Of a DNA stretch of 37,550 nucleotides, positions 1 through 9,401 are shown piece after piece (the first letter of the stretch is position 1; each line of letters begins with the position of its first letter). The notes under the pieces were generated by a model. It did not search any database and was not told the origin of the DNA. It was given only the letters and a program-made list of their open reading frames with translations. The DNA comes from Planctomycetaceae bacterium (GTDB lineage: Bacteria > Planctomycetota > Planctomycetia > Pirellulales > Thermoguttaceae): NCBI GenBank assembly GCA_021372005.1, contig JAJFVC010000003.1:1-37550 (forward strand), given 5' to 3'. A program made the translations under genes and the position numbers.

Positions 1-308
1 AGGACGCGATGCTGATACATCAGCGGGATGCCAAAGAATCGAAAGATGACGACGAACACGAAAATGTTGTCCATCGACAGGGCTTTTTCGCTGACATAGG
101 CGGTCAGGTATTTCGTGCCCGCCGCGGGGCCGTCCCACCACGCGAGGACGCCGCCGAACGCCAGCGCCAGAACGATCCAAAACACGGTCCACGCGGCCGA
201 CTCGCCCAGCGACGGCGCATGATCGCGCCGATGAGCCAGCAGATCAATGGCCAGAAGCATGGCGACCAGAACGCTGAATCCGATCCAATGCCAGGCAGCA
301 AGTTCCAA
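1..308 (-). CDS. TerC-family integral membrane protein (partial, N-terminal part)
   Basis: The minus-strand frame reads into the left window edge, so only about the first 102 residues are present. Three hydrophobic stretches can be seen, and the motif EKALSMDNIFVFVVIF matches the TerC-family signature (E-K-[AS]-L-[SA]-[VM]-D-N). The next residues, FFGIPLMYQHRVL, also fit the family. TerC proteins are multi-pass inner membrane proteins linked to tellurite resistance and, in several bacteria, to manganese export; which applies here cannot be told. The start is taken as TTG at 308 because AGAAGGA lies 8 bases upstream; no ATG is available nearby in frame. The gene is divergent from purB. Confidence 0.85.
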   Translation of the reverse strand, partial: MELAAWHWIGFSVLVAMLLAIDLLAHRRDHAPSLGESAAWTVFWIVLALAFGGVLAWWDGPAAGTKYLTAYVSEKALSMDNIFVFVVIFRFFGIPLMYQHRV

Positions 309-348
309 GGCGAGAATCCTTCTCTTGGGCGTGAAAATCAACCCATCT

Positions 349-377
349 ACGATAGACGCTCGGGCCGGGGCTGACAA
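349..377 (-). promoter_or_regulatory. sigma-70-like promoter for the TerC-family gene
   Basis: On the minus strand TTGTCA (372-377) and TATCGT (349-354) are separated by 17 bases. Transcription would start near 342, about 35 bases before the TTG start codon. Prediction from pattern only. Confidence 0.4.
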
Positions 378-417
378 TATCTTCCCCCCGTCGGGGTGCT
401 GTCGTGACGTCGTCCGA

Positions 418-446
418 TTGACAGAATCGGCGTCGGAACGTACAAC
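418..446 (+). promoter_or_regulatory. sigma-70-like promoter for purB
   Basis: A perfect TTGACA (418-423) and TACAAC (441-446) are separated by 17 bases, giving a start near 453 and a leader of about 65 bases before the purB ATG. Prediction from pattern. Confidence 0.5.
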
Positions 447-518
447 CCGAGAAACGGCGAGACCTATGCTCGCCGCGCGGCCGCGTCGACTTTCATTTGG
501 AAGGCTTGCTGCACGAAA

Positions 519-1952
519 ATGAGCGAAAACCCCCATCAGTACGACAATCCGTTGATCTCGCGCTACGCCTCGCCCGAGATGAGCGCCCTGTGGAGTCCGC
601 AACGTAAGTTCAGCACGTGGCGGCGACTTTGGGTTGCACTGGCCGAGGCCGAAATGGAGTTGGGGTTGCCGATCACGCGTCAACAGATCGACCAGTTGAA
701 GTCAAAGACGGACGCGATCGATTTCGAGGCGGCCGCTCGCTATGAACGCAAGTTGCGCCACGACGTGATGGCCCATGTGCACGCGTACGGCGATGTCTGC
801 CCCGACGCCAGGCCGATCATCCATCTGGGCGCGACCAGTTGCTACGTGACCGACAACACGGACTTGTTGCTACTGCGCGAAGGGCTGCGGATGGTCGCGG
901 CGGGCGTGGCGGCGGTCATCGACCGGTTGGGGCGGTTTGCCGCCGAGTATCGCGATCTGCCATGCTTGGGGTTCACGCACATGCAGCCGGCTCAGCCGAC
1001 CACGTTGGGCAAACGGGCCTGTCTCTGGGCGCACGATTTTGCGATGGATCTGGCCGAGTTGGAGCATCGGGCGGCCAGCCTCAAGGCGCTCGGCAGCAAA
1101 GGCACGACCGGCACGCAAGCCAGTTTTTTGGAGCTTTTCCACGGGGATCACGCGAAGGTGCGTAAGCTGGAAGAGTTGGTTTGCCGAAAAATCGGTTTCG
1201 AGGCGGCCTACCCGGTCAGCGGACAGACGTACTCGCGGAAGATCGACGCACAAGTGTTGAGCGTGTTGTCGGGCGTGGCCCAAACAGCTCACAAGATGGC
1301 GACCGATCTTCGATTACTGGCCCATCGCAAAGAGGTCGAAGAGCCGTTTGAGAAGGATCAAATCGGCTCGTCCGCGATGGCCTACAAGCGCAACCCGATG
1401 CGGAGCGAACGCATTTGCTCGTTGGCGCGGTTTGTGACGAGCTTGGAGTCGAACGCCGCGCAGACGGCTTCGGTCCAATGGCTCGAACGGACGTTGGACG
1501 ACAGCGCGAATCGGCGATTGACGTTGCCGCAGGCGTTTTTGGCGACCGACGCCGTGTTGATTCTCTGTCGAAACGTGACGGCGGGCTTGGTCGTCTATCC
1601 GCGCGTCGTTGCGGCCCATCTGGAGGCGGAGCTGCCGTTCATGGCCACGGAGAATATTTTGATGGCGGCCGTGGCGGCCGGCGGCGACCGGCAAGACCTC
1701 CACGAACGGATTCGCCGGCACAGTCAAGCGGCCGCGGCGGTGGTCAAAGAGCAGGGCCTGCCGAACGACCTGTTGAAGCGGTTGGCCGACGATCCGGCGT
1801 TTTCCAAAGTCGACTTGGCCCAGACGACCGAACCGAAGCAATACGTCGGCCGCGCCCCGCAACAGGTCGATGAGTTTTTGGCCGAGGTGGTCGAGCCGAT
1901 TCGGGCTCGATATCCTGCCGACCCGGCGGCAACCGCCGACGTGCACGTGTGA
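519..1952 (+). CDS. purB: Adenylosuccinate lyase, eukaryote-like type
   Basis: The 477-residue protein cleaves adenylosuccinate to AMP and fumarate, and SAICAR to AICAR and fumarate, in cytosolic purine synthesis. It belongs to the fumarase/aspartase superfamily. Visible motifs are [13 protein letters not shown], the substrate loop [28 protein letters not shown] with the likely general-acid histidine at about residue 154, and the signature loop [17 protein letters not shown] at about 282-298 with the catalytic serine. Along its length it follows the human ADSL sequence as I know it more closely than the shorter B. subtilis/E. coli enzymes. The family signature normally has SSxMPxK; here the proline is alanine (residue 288). 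GGAAGG lies 14 bases before the ATG, so the ribosome site is weak. Confidence 0.95.
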   Translation: MSENPHQYDNPLISRYASPEMSALWSPQRKFSTWRRLWVALAEAEMELGLPITRQQIDQLKSKTDAIDFEAAARYERKLRHDVMAHVHAYGDVCPDARPIIHLGATSCYVTDNTDLLLLREGLRMVAAGVAAVIDRLGRFAAEYRDLPCLGFTHMQPAQPTTLGKRACLWAHDFAMDLAELEHRAASLKALGSKGTTGTQASFLELFHGDHAKVRKLEELVCRKIGFEAAYPVSGQTYSRKIDAQVLSVLSGVAQTAHKMATDLRLLAHRKEVEEPFEKDQIGSSAMAYKRNPMRSERICSLARFVTSLESNAAQTASVQWLERTLDDSANRRLTLPQAFLATDAVLILCRNVTAGLVVYPRVVAAHLEAELPFMATENILMAAVAAGGDRQDLHERIRRHSQAAAAVVKEQGLPNDLLKRLADDPAFSKVDLAQTTEPKQYVGRAPQQVDEFLAEVVEPIRARYPADPAATADVHV

Positions 1953-2004
1953 CGCGCGTCTTCGGCAAGGCGCAACGTCGCAAGGCCGTTGTTTGCCGGA
2001 CGTT

Positions 2005-2283
2005 TCAGCCGATCTCGTCCAGGAGCCGATTGAGGGCGATGTTCAGCTTCTCGTCGGTCTCGTAGGTTCCCTCGGCGATTTGCTGACGAACCGCCTCGAC
2101 CCGATCCGCTCGGATGTCGGGAAGCTGTTGGACCTGTTCGATCATTCTCGCAGCTTCGGAAATGTCGACCTCGTCGGCGATTTGAGGGGCCTCGGGCCGG
2201 GTCATAGGCTGAGCCGGTCGGGCGCCGTGCGGCGCGGAAATCGACTGGGGACCTTGCAACTGGCTAGGACCGTAAATGTGCAT
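2005..2283 (-). CDS. flgM: Anti-sigma-28 factor FlgM
   Basis: A 92-residue protein with the FlgM-type C-terminus: VDISEAARMIEQ (about 40-51), then RADRVEAVRQQIAEGTY and a final amphipathic helix ending LNRLLDEIG. FlgM binds and holds the flagellar sigma factor until the hook is complete, when it is exported. The start is placed at the ATG at 2283 (MHIYGPSQLQGPQ) because GGAG lies 9 bases upstream; a TTG 15 bases earlier gives a slightly longer frame but overlaps this site. The MxIYGPS start fits planctomycete FlgM as I recall it. The gene is convergent with purB and isolated from other flagellar genes in this window. Confidence 0.85.
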   Translation of the reverse strand: MHIYGPSQLQGPQSISAPHGARPAQPMTRPEAPQIADEVDISEAARMIEQVQQLPDIRADRVEAVRQQIAEGTYETDEKLNIALNRLLDEIG

Positions 2284-2779
2284 CGCTTGATTCTCCAATT
2301 CGTGGGCGTTGGTCTCATCGGCCGCATCCGTGCGCCGAATTCATCCTTTTCACCGACGCCCCACTCGTAGCGAAAACATGTCCTTCCGTTATTATAACGT
2401 CTGTGACGGCGCGTTTTCTTGCCCAATGATGCGTTTCGGCATCCTCGGAGGTTTTTGGTCAACGTCGTGTTGGGCACAACCGCGAAAGTCCTGTTCGACC
2501 GAATCAAACATGCCGAACAAAACTCCTCAACCGCTTCTGCGCCGTGTCGCGGTGCTGGCGAATATCCTTATTATGCATCGTCGCACCGCACAGGCCAAGC
2601 CGAATGTCGTTCAAATTCCTGCCGTCCTCTACTCGATCTACGGATGTTCACTATCGCGGGTTCACGCCCTTGCGGATTTTTTCGGCCGACGGCATCGAAA
2701 CCAGCGAGAGTCGGGATTATAGGCGGACGCCGAAAAATAGACAAGATGAATCTAGGGTCGGTCGCCTTCGCGGTTGGAT
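2284..2779. other. Intergenic region, no gene recognised
   Basis: Nearly 500 bases between flgM and the CvpA-like gene. No convincing coding frame is seen on either strand: the short open frames have no ribosome site and unlikely composition. On the minus strand a TATAAT-like -10 (TTATAATAAC, about 2389-2398) lies upstream of flgM, without a good -35. No clear terminator was found for the CvpA-like gene ending at 2780. Confidence 0.4.
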
Positions 2780-4726
2780 TTAGAACTCGACGCCGTGCGA
2801 CGGCCGTTCGGGAACTATCGATGGGCCCGTCCGAAATAGGGGTTCATCGACGCGATTCCAAGTCTCGACGTATGAGCGGGTGACGTATCGGCCGGTCCTA
2901 GGATTGAGAGCCGGCCAGTTTGCGCATCGCAGCCGCAATCGGTTAGGATTTTCTAGCGTGAGGGCGACGTGAACGGTGTGCTGAGTGGTCACGTCGGAGC
3001 CCAAGATGACATAAAGGGTGCCTTTGATGGGCGACTTGTCCGCTGACGGATGGGCAAAAACCCCGGAGCACATCAATAGCGCATCGCTGCTGATCAGCCG
3101 GATGGAAAAATTCTTCCCGTCGTCGGCGATTTGGAATTGTGCGCCGGCCGACGCTTGCCAGACGCCGGTCAACGGTCCTCCGGCTGCGGTGGCGCCATGA
3201 GATGGGGACAACGGTGCGGCGTTGGCGTTGGCCGAGCCTGCCGAGGGTTTCGGCTTTACGTTCAGGCAGAAGGTGCAGAAATTCTGCAAGAATTTGGCTC
3301 CTTCGCCTTGATGCGGGTCCACGGCCTTGGCGTCGCTCACCCAGCCGTTTCCATAAGGCGCGAGGGACCAAACGACCGTGTCGCCGGTCGTGCCCGATTT
3401 TTCCAATTTCAGCAGAGGTGTGACGTCGCCGATGGGCAGAATTCGCAACTTTTGCCCGGACGGTTGCAGCACGACCTGCTGGCAGTCCGTCACAATCGCG
3501 TGCGACTGGGCCGGCACGCAAACCATGGGGCCGCGATCGGCCAGAGGCTCGCTGGCGAGCCCGAACAATCCTAGAACGTTGTTGTTGACCAGCAGCAGAC
3601 CGCCGTCGGCGACCCATCGTTGCAGCCGTCGCGCGGTCTCCGGCGTAAACTTATCGAGCGTGCAGACGGGGGACACCTGCAAAGCTGAAATGTCGCGGTT
3701 GCCGAGGAGCGTGGCCAGAGCGTCGGGACTCTGTAAAACACTCGTCCGACGGGCAAATCGGGCTTCGGGCGTTTCGTCCGGAGGCGTTTTTTCAGATTGC
3801 GTTTTTGCAGAGGGTTCCTGATTCAGCGGTGTTTGGTCCGTCGGCATCGCCGCAGTTTTCTGGGACGCCGTGGGGGACGAAGTTGTTCCGGCGGTTTTTG
3901 GCATGTCGGGCGTGGAGCCGAGGGGGGCCGATGTTGTGCCTGCGGTTACCGTGCCGGCCGACGCGTTGGACGTTGCGGAGGCGGTTTCGTCCTTCGTGGT
4001 TGGGGCGGCCGCGGTCGAACCGACGGTCACTGTGCCAACCGAGGCCGACGTGGAGGAGTCGGTTGTTGTATCCGTACCGGTCGTGACCGCAGCGTCCATC
4101 GAGGGCGGGGCGGGCGGCGGCGGCGACGGTTTGGCCGACGCGTCACCGGTCGTCTCGGGGGCTTGGGAGGACGTTTCCGGTGCGATGGGGACGGCCTTGT
4201 TTAACAAGGCTGCGACGGCATCTTGGCTGGTTTGGGTGCTATGGGCCACGGACACCAGGTCGTGGAACCGATTGCACCACCAGCAGACGTATCCGCGATT
4301 GGTGGTCTGAGAGGTGGCGTTGAATCCGATAGTTTGACAGAAGCCCAAGTCGGCCAGCGGGGTGAGGGACACCGCCATCGCCACGAAGCTCCAAACCAGA
4401 AAGCCGGAAAAAAATCCCAAAATGCCCGCGCCGACGTTGTCGAACGCTTTGGCCATCGGCATGTACAATCGGCCCGACAGGCATGCGAAACTCAGCCCGT
4501 ACATAATGGCGAGCGTCATGATGCCGATGCTCAACATCGCCAGGCCGTAGCCGTAAGACATGGTGGTGGCGGCCGGGATGCTGGCGACGGCCAAGGGGGT
4601 CAAAAAGACCGCCATGTAGGTCGCAACCAGCAGGTTGAAAAACAGGATCCACGCGGCGTAGAACCCCACCTGCACGGCGATCCATGAAAACAACGCGCCC
4701 AGAAACACCGCCAGCCAAAAAGCCAT
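2780..4726 (-). CDS. CvpA-like membrane protein with Ser/Thr/Pro linker and large C-terminal domain
   Basis: 648 residues. The N-terminus carries about four membrane segments (roughly 3-19, 22-46, 53-83, 101-127) in a CvpA-like arrangement. Residues about 185-325 are a low-complexity linker rich in Ser, Thr, Ala and Pro. After this comes a folded region (about 330-510) with RRLQRWVADGGLLLVNNN, resembling the strand-turn seen in ThuA/class-I amidotransferase-like domains, and a C-terminal beta-rich part (about 535-640) starting LTGVWQASAGAQFQI. The function is unknown; the CvpA family is linked to colicin V production and envelope maintenance. The gene starts 6 bases after the GspE-like stop with GGTGGGG upstream, so the two are probably translationally coupled. 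Confidence 0.75.
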   Translation of the reverse strand: MAFWLAVFLGALFSWIAVQVGFYAAWILFFNLLVATYMAVFLTPLAVASIPAATTMSYGYGLAMLSIGIMTLAIMYGLSFACLSGRLYMPMAKAFDNVGAGILGFFSGFLVWSFVAMAVSLTPLADLGFCQTIGFNATSQTTNRGYVCWWCNRFHDLVSVAHSTQTSQDAVAALLNKAVPIAPETSSQAPETTGDASAKPSPPPPAPPSMDAAVTTGTDTTTDSSTSASVGTVTVGSTAAAPTTKDETASATSNASAGTVTAGTTSAPLGSTPDMPKTAGTTSSPTASQKTAAMPTDQTPLNQEPSAKTQSEKTPPDETPEARFARRTSVLQSPDALATLLGNRDISALQVSPVCTLDKFTPETARRLQRWVADGGLLLVNNNVLGLFGLASEPLADRGPMVCVPAQSHAIVTDCQQVVLQPSGQKLRILPIGDVTPLLKLEKSGTTGDTVVWSLAPYGNGWVSDAKAVDPHQGEGAKFLQNFCTFCLNVKPKPSAGSANANAAPLSPSHGATAAGGPLTGVWQASAGAQFQIADDGKNFSIRLISSDALLMCSGVFAHPSADKSPIKGTLYVILGSDVTTQHTVHVALTLENPNRLRLRCANWPALNPRTGRYVTRSYVETWNRVDEPLFRTGPSIVPERPSHGVEF

Positions 4727-4732
4727 GGTTTT

Positions 4733-6331
4733 CTACCCCACCACCCGCTTGATTTCCTCGAGACTGGTGACTCCCGCCACGGCGCGTCGAAACGCTTCGG
4801 TGCGAAGGTTGGAACGACCTTGTCGTTCGCCGTCCGCTTTCAATCGCGAGGCAATCGCCGCGTCCTGCGCGATCGCCGCCCGCAGTTCGTTGGTGATCGG
4901 CAGCAAGTCGCAAATGGCGGTTCGTCCGAAATATCCCGTGCCGCCGCAATGCTCGCATCCGACGGACTCGAATAGACGTTTGACGTCGATGCCCTTTTGG
5001 CGGAGACTTTCGGCCACGTTGGGCGGCAGTTCGGCGGGACGCTTGCAGTGATCGCACAATCGCCGCAGCAGCCGTTGGGACAGCACCAGGCTAAGGCCCG
5101 ACGACAGCAACATCGGCGAGATGCCGAGGTCCAACAAACGAACCAGCGCGGTGGCGTTGCTGTCGCAGTGGATTGTGGCCAGCACCAGGTGGCCGGTTTG
5201 CGCGGCCCGCAATGCGATTTCGGCCGTTTCCTCGTCGCGGATCTCGCCGACGCAGATCACGTCGGGGTCTTGCCGCAAAATGCTTCGCAAAGCGCTGGCG
5301 AAGGTGATGTCGGCTTTTGCGTTGATTTCCAGTTGGCTGGCCTCGGGCAGGAAGGCCTCGATCGGGTCTTCGACCGTGATCACGTTGTGGCTCATGCGGT
5401 CGATCTGATTCAACATCGAATAGAGCGTGGTGGTTTTGCCGCTGCCGGTTGGGCCGCAAATCAGCACCATGCCCGACGGCTTGTCGACCGCCTCGCTGAT
5501 GAGGGTGCGCTGGCGTTCGGGGATGCCGGCGTCCATCAGGGTGAAACTGCCGGCATTGTGGTTCAGCACGCGGATCGAGAGTTTTTCGCCGTTGAGCGCG
5601 CCGGCGCTGGCCACGCGGAACGAGACAGTGGCCGTTCCCTTGCGCGCGGTGAACGCGCCATCCTGGGGGCGGCGGCGCTCGGAGATGTCCATATTGGACA
5701 CCGCCTTGATGCTGTTGATTACGGCCCGACAGGAGTCCGACGGCATATCGCGCAGATTGCGCAACATTCCGTCAATCCGAAAGCGGACCGTATAGGTGGT
5801 GGGATCTTTCGGGTCAATCAGGATGTCGCTGGCGCGGTGCGCCAAGGCTTGGTCGATCAGTTGAACCGTCAACTCAAAGGAGGACTTGTCCTCGCCGCGG
5901 TGTTGGCCGTGTCCTTGAATCTCGCGCAGCTCGTTGCCCGTAGCGTCGAATAGCCGCAGCGAGTCCGCATCGTCGGGCTCCTCGGCGTTCCGGGGATGAA
6001 AGAGGTGGGCCGCTTCGTCTCGGATTCGGTAGATCAGGTCAATCAACGGGTTGCCGGTCTTGCCGGTCTTTTTCGTGTCGGCCAGCACCAACGCCAGGAA
6101 GATCGCCGGCCCCAGCCACAAGGAAGCGACCTGAATGGTGGAACGATAGCTGTTGGGTACCAACGGACTGTCTTCCGCTTGTCGGGCCAGGTGCAAACAC
6201 GCAAGAACCCACCCGACCACCACCACCAGCGCAAAAACACTAAACGGCAAACCAGCGGCCGAGGTTTCGGCTTGCGCCAATGGCAAACCGGCGACCACCA
6301 GGGCCAGGGTTGAAAAAAGCGGATGAGGCAT
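4733..6331 (-). CDS. Membrane-anchored GspE/PilB-type secretion ATPase
   Basis: 532 residues. The C-terminal two thirds are a type II secretion/type IV pilus assembly ATPase: Walker A GPTGSGKTTT (about 293-302), Asp box with VEDPIE, Walker B ICVGEIRDEETAE (glutamate about 363), a His box around TGHLVLATIHCD, and the metal-binding tetracysteine CDHC...CEHCGGTGYFGR. The N-terminus is unusual: a signal-like segment (5-21), a second membrane segment (about 28-47) and probably a third (about 68-83) replace the soluble GspE N1 domain. Such ATPases power pseudopilus or pilus assembly, but no gspF, pilin or peptidase gene lies nearby. The only partner in sight is the CvpA-like gene 6 bases downstream. 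No Shine-Dalgarno sequence precedes the ATG. Confidence 0.88.
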   Translation of the reverse strand: MPHPLFSTLALVVAGLPLAQAETSAAGLPFSVFALVVVVGWVLACLHLARQAEDSPLVPNSYRSTIQVASLWLGPAIFLALVLADTKKTGKTGNPLIDLIYRIRDEAAHLFHPRNAEEPDDADSLRLFDATGNELREIQGHGQHRGEDKSSFELTVQLIDQALAHRASDILIDPKDPTTYTVRFRIDGMLRNLRDMPSDSCRAVINSIKAVSNMDISERRRPQDGAFTARKGTATVSFRVASAGALNGEKLSIRVLNHNAGSFTLMDAGIPERQRTLISEAVDKPSGMVLICGPTGSGKTTTLYSMLNQIDRMSHNVITVEDPIEAFLPEASQLEINAKADITFASALRSILRQDPDVICVGEIRDEETAEIALRAAQTGHLVLATIHCDSNATALVRLLDLGISPMLLSSGLSLVLSQRLLRRLCDHCKRPAELPPNVAESLRQKGIDVKRLFESVGCEHCGGTGYFGRTAICDLLPITNELRAAIAQDAAIASRLKADGERQGRSNLRTEAFRRAVAGVTSLEEIKRVVG

Positions 6332-6674
6332 TTTCGTTGCGAAGGGCGATCAAGGAGGAGTCAAATACATCTTAAGTTTCGCAGCGATGCATCGCCCAAC
6401 CCAAGTATTGTAAACGCACAAACAGTGGGGCGTCAAGATGGGGGCTAGAACCTACTTTTTGCCGCTGGACAATACGCAAGGGGGTGTATTAGAAAAAAAT
6501 GGCTTATCGACAGGAGTCTTTCGCGTTTTCTTTCTGCCGGCTTGTTTCTTTCCCCCATTTTTTCGTGGGGGGAGGGGGGAGCTTAGGTGCCCTCGCTGAT
6601 TCGCAGCGGGAGCCATTGGCGAGGGCGCTTACACGCAGGCCAAGTTGGATTTCCAAACCGCTTGCTGCATCGCG
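6332..6674. other. Intergenic region upstream of the GspE-like gene
   Basis: No gene is seen. It contains the promoter at 6407-6436 and an inverted repeat GCCCTCGC (6589-6596)/GCGAGGGC (6619-6626), 49 bases after the lipoprotein stop. This could end the kdsA transcript, but no T-run follows on the minus strand. A C-run/G-run pair around 6552-6579 may form a second hairpin. Confidence 0.4.
6407..6436 (-). promoter_or_regulatory. sigma-70-like promoter for the GspE-like/CvpA-like pair
   Basis: Minus-strand TTGACG (6431-6436), 18-base spacer, TACAAT (6407-6412). It lies about 75 bases before the ATG at 6331 and is the best match in the intergenic region. Confidence 0.5.
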
Positions 6675-8333
6675 TTATTTTCCAGTTCGCTCGGCGAGCC
6701 ATTTGGCTCGGATCAATCCGCCGAGTCCGCCGGGCAGATCGGCCGCCTCTTCGTATTGAACGACGGCGCGGCGGTCGTCGCCGAGCGTCTCGAAGGTTCG
6801 GCCCAGATTGTAGCGAGCGCCGGGCGTCCATGGGCCGTTGGGCGTCGCCTGCAACGTGCGAATGGCGAAATAATCGGCCGCCGCCGAGTAGTTCCCTCGT
6901 TGAAACGCCACCAGTCCGAGCCAGTAGCCGGCGTCCTGCTTCCCGCGAAAATAAAGAAACTTTTCGGCGCCGGGGATGGACGAAGCCGCAAGTTCTTCGT
7001 TGGACGGTCGGGCGAGCTGGTAGTAGCGGATTGCCCCGTTGTCGCCGGTGAACTCGCCTTTCAAGTGAAGCAACCGACCGTGGTACAATGGCGACGAAGG
7101 AATTGCGTAGAACGGCAGCAACGAAAGTAGTCGCTCGTTCAACTCCGCGTCGCTCAAATGCGATCGGCGAAGCAATGTCTCGAATGGCCGCAACCACAAC
7201 CGCGGCGCAGCCGTCCGTTCAAAGGATTTCCAAGGGGCCGCTTGCAGGCTGGGCGAGACCGTCAGTGCCATCTTTTGCGGCCCGGTCAGCCGCGACTCCA
7301 GCAGCTTCATCCGCAAGGACAATTGTTCGGGCGAGGCGGCCAGCAACACCGTCGCCCGGCTAAAATCCGCAGCTTTCAGACCATACGGATGCGACGGCGC
7401 GTCCAATTGCCGCAGCAACCGATCGCCGCGGGCCGCTTGGGCCAACGTGGCTGGTTGGATCGTCAATCGGCCGTCATCGTCGCGCACCACGCCGTCGACG
7501 GCGGGAATCGGCAGCCCCAACCTCGGATCGAACAGATACGCCTCACCTTCGATCAGCACGGCGACCAACAACGAAGACGTTTGGGGTGAGGAACCGGCGC
7601 GCGGCGCGTCCTTATTTTCGCCTCCCACTTCCAACACGGCGGCATCCATACCCTGTTGCCGTGCAAGTTCGAGAAACACCCACGTCCGTTCGTCCACCGT
7701 ACCGTGGCCGAACAACAAGACTTCCCGGGGGAACTGAGGAATTCGCTTCGCAGAATCTGCGTCGAGCTGAATGTTGCGGACGGTCCAGTCAAATAGGCTC
7801 TTGGCCTGTTCCAACTCGTTGAGCGAATCGCCGCGCGCCCAACGGCTGACGTCGCGCAGCCATACGGTCCCCTGCAAGACAAAACCGTCGAATCGTGAAA
7901 ACTCCAGGCGGTCCAGCCGTTGGAGTTCGGGCAGCTCGGCTAGGCGTTTCGGCAGCGCGCCGATCATCGGGTCGGGCTTCCAGTCCGCCGGCGCCGTTTG
8001 CGGGCGAATCCATTGGTTCAGCCGATCGACGATCTGGCGGAGCATTTCCGGCTCGATCCATGTCGCCGTAAGTCGATCGGCGGAATCACGCGGTTTCGTC
8101 CGTCGAGGATCGAGTCGCTGAGCAATCTGTTGAATCGCGTCGCTCGACTCAAACTGGGCGAGCCGGTTCAAGTTGTCGATCGCGTAGCTGAGCAGTTCGT
8201 CGCGGTATTGTCGTGAGGTGATTTCGTGTTGGACGTCGTTCGACGGCGGTACGCCAGTCGAATCCTTGCAACCAACCGCCGCAACCGCCAGCAGCAACGA
8301 TCCGATCGCCGAAGAAAATAAGAAGTTTTTCAC
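6675..8333 (-). CDS. Lipoprotein with transglutaminase-like fold and C-terminal TPR-like repeats
   Basis: 552 residues. A type II signal peptide ends in AVGC, with the lipidated cysteine at residue 22, so the protein should sit on a membrane facing the periplasm. The middle (about 165-290) has the layout of a transglutaminase-like core ([11 protein letters not shown], then [19 protein letters not shown] and later [11 protein letters not shown]), but the usual catalytic cysteine position after the glycine-rich turn appears not to be cysteine, suggesting a non-catalytic version. The last 100 residues look like tetratricopeptide helices ([21 protein letters not shown] and [13 protein letters not shown]). 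The GTG start overlaps the kdsA stop by 4 bases (GTGA), so translation is likely coupled. Role unknown; the kdsA link suggests an outer membrane or envelope task. Confidence 0.8.
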   Translation of the reverse strand: MKNFLFSSAIGSLLLAVAAVGCKDSTGVPPSNDVQHEITSRQYRDELLSYAIDNLNRLAQFESSDAIQQIAQRLDPRRTKPRDSADRLTATWIEPEMLRQIVDRLNQWIRPQTAPADWKPDPMIGALPKRLAELPELQRLDRLEFSRFDGFVLQGTVWLRDVSRWARGDSLNELEQAKSLFDWTVRNIQLDADSAKRIPQFPREVLLFGHGTVDERTWVFLELARQQGMDAAVLEVGGENKDAPRAGSSPQTSSLLVAVLIEGEAYLFDPRLGLPIPAVDGVVRDDDGRLTIQPATLAQAARGDRLLRQLDAPSHPYGLKAADFSRATVLLAASPEQLSLRMKLLESRLTGPQKMALTVSPSLQAAPWKSFERTAAPRLWLRPFETLLRRSHLSDAELNERLLSLLPFYAIPSSPLYHGRLLHLKGEFTGDNGAIRYYQLARPSNEELAASSIPGAEKFLYFRGKQDAGYWLGLVAFQRGNYSAAADYFAIRTLQATPNGPWTPGARYNLGRTFETLGDDRRAVVQYEEAADLPGGLGGLIRAKWLAERTGK

Positions 8334-9163
8334 GATGGCATTCCTTCGATCGCGCGGCGGACGACCAGCAGTCGCTGAAGCACGTCCGCGAATTGGTCCA
8401 ACGGGAGGGAATTGGGGCCGTCGCTTCGGGCGCGATCGGGATCGGGATGAGTTTCAAAAAACAGGGCGTCGGCGCCCAACGCCGTGGCGGCCCGGGCCAA
8501 CGGCTCGACCATCGCGCGGTTGCCGCCGGTCGAGGCGCCCAATCCGCCGGGCTCCTGGACGCTGTGCGTGGCGTCGAACACCACGGGCACGCCGAGCGAC
8601 TGCATCTGCGGAATCGCCCGCATGTCGTTGACCAGGCGTCCGTAGCCGAAAAACGTGCCTCGCTCGCCCAATAAAACGTCTTGGCAGCCGCCGGCAACCA
8701 GTTTGTCGACGACGTTTTTCATGTCCCACGGGGCTAAAAACTGACTCTTTTTCACGTGAATCGGACGGCCCGTGGCTGCGGCGGCCAGCAGCAGGTCGGT
8801 TTGCCGGGCCAAAAACGCGGGAATTTGCAGCAGGTCGCAGACTTCGGCGACCGGTCCGGCCTGCTCGCGTTCGTGCAGATCGGTCGTGATTGGCAGCCCG
8901 GTCGACTGCTTGACCCGCCGCAACACGGCCAGTCCTTCCGTTAGGCCCGGTCCGCGAAACGAATGCACGCTGGTGCGATTGGCTTTGTCGAACGAGGCCT
9001 TAAAAATCAGCGGAACGGCCAGCTTCTCGGCGATTTGTCGCAATCGCTGTGCAATGGCGAGGGTCGACGCCTCGGTTTCGATGACGCAGGGGCCGGCGAT
9101 GACCACCAACGGCTGGCCGCGTCCGCAACGCAACGGTCCGATCGTGACGGGATTGTTCAGCAT
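8330..9163 (-). CDS. kdsA: 3-deoxy-8-phosphooctulonate synthase (metal-dependent type)
   Basis: 277 residues. KdsA condenses phosphoenolpyruvate with arabinose 5-phosphate to Kdo 8-phosphate, the first committed step to the Kdo sugar of lipopolysaccharide. Family motifs: [55 protein letters not shown], and [19 protein letters not shown]. The segment VIAGPCVIE has cysteine at about residue 26, where the E. coli enzyme has asparagine; in the Aquifex-type enzymes this cysteine is a metal ligand, so this is probably a metallo-KdsA. The ATG at 9163 is preferred to a TTG nine bases earlier; neither has a clear ribosome site. The gene is first in an overlapping pair with the lipoprotein. Confidence 0.95.
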   Translation of the reverse strand: MLNNPVTIGPLRCGRGQPLVVIAGPCVIETEASTLAIAQRLRQIAEKLAVPLIFKASFDKANRTSVHSFRGPGLTEGLAVLRRVKQSTGLPITTDLHEREQAGPVAEVCDLLQIPAFLARQTDLLLAAAATGRPIHVKKSQFLAPWDMKNVVDKLVAGGCQDVLLGERGTFFGYGRLVNDMRAIPQMQSLGVPVVFDATHSVQEPGGLGASTGGNRAMVEPLARAATALGADALFFETHPDPDRARSDGPNSLPLDQFADVLQRLLVVRRAIEGMPS

Positions 9164-9195
9164 GGAAAGCAATCGAGGGCAAAAAAGTCTCCCTC

Positions 9196-9224
9196 AGTGT
9201 ACCTGAACTTTCGCGGCTTGATAA
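9196..9224 (-). promoter_or_regulatory. sigma-70-like promoter for kdsA
   Basis: Minus-strand TTATCA (9219-9224), 17-base spacer, TACACT (9196-9201), giving a start near 9189 and a short leader before the ATG at 9163. Confidence 0.4.
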
Positions 9225-9259
9225 CTCCAGATCGGTGGGCGCGCCTGGAGGCGACGCAC

Positions 9260-9297
9260 TGTAGCGTTTTCATGTGTTCCGTGTTGCGAAACGCTAC
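9260..9297. repeat. Inverted repeat GTAGCGTTT/AAACGCTAC
   Basis: A perfect 9-base inverted repeat (9261-9269 and 9289-9297) with a 19-base loop, upstream of the kdsA promoter. A shorter AGGC/GCCT hairpin followed by TTTTT lies just after it on the plus strand (about 9299-9319). The TGTAGCGT...ACGCTAC arms recur at 16313-16367 in another intergenic region. Confidence 0.6.
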
Positions 9298-9366
9298 GAG
9301 GCGGCTGCCTTTTTGGGTTTGGGGTTCGGTTGGAGGCGACGGATGTTTTTGTTGCGTAAGTCGTTT

Positions 9367-9395
9367 TTGAGTAATTAGTTATGTCTAAATATATC
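9367..9395 (+). promoter_or_regulatory. sigma-70-like promoter of the candidate small RNA
   Basis: TTGAGT (9367-9372), 17-base spacer, TATATC (9390-9395) within an AT-rich stretch that stands out from the GC-rich surroundings. Predicted start near 9402. Confidence 0.45.
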
Positions 9396-9401
9396 TGAAA
9401 A

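Noticed and set aside
6332..6360. Anti-Shine-Dalgarno-like CTCCTCCTT in the leader of the GspE-like gene
   Set aside because: It is the complement of a good ribosome site on the other strand, but no plus-strand gene follows, and a regulatory role cannot be supported.
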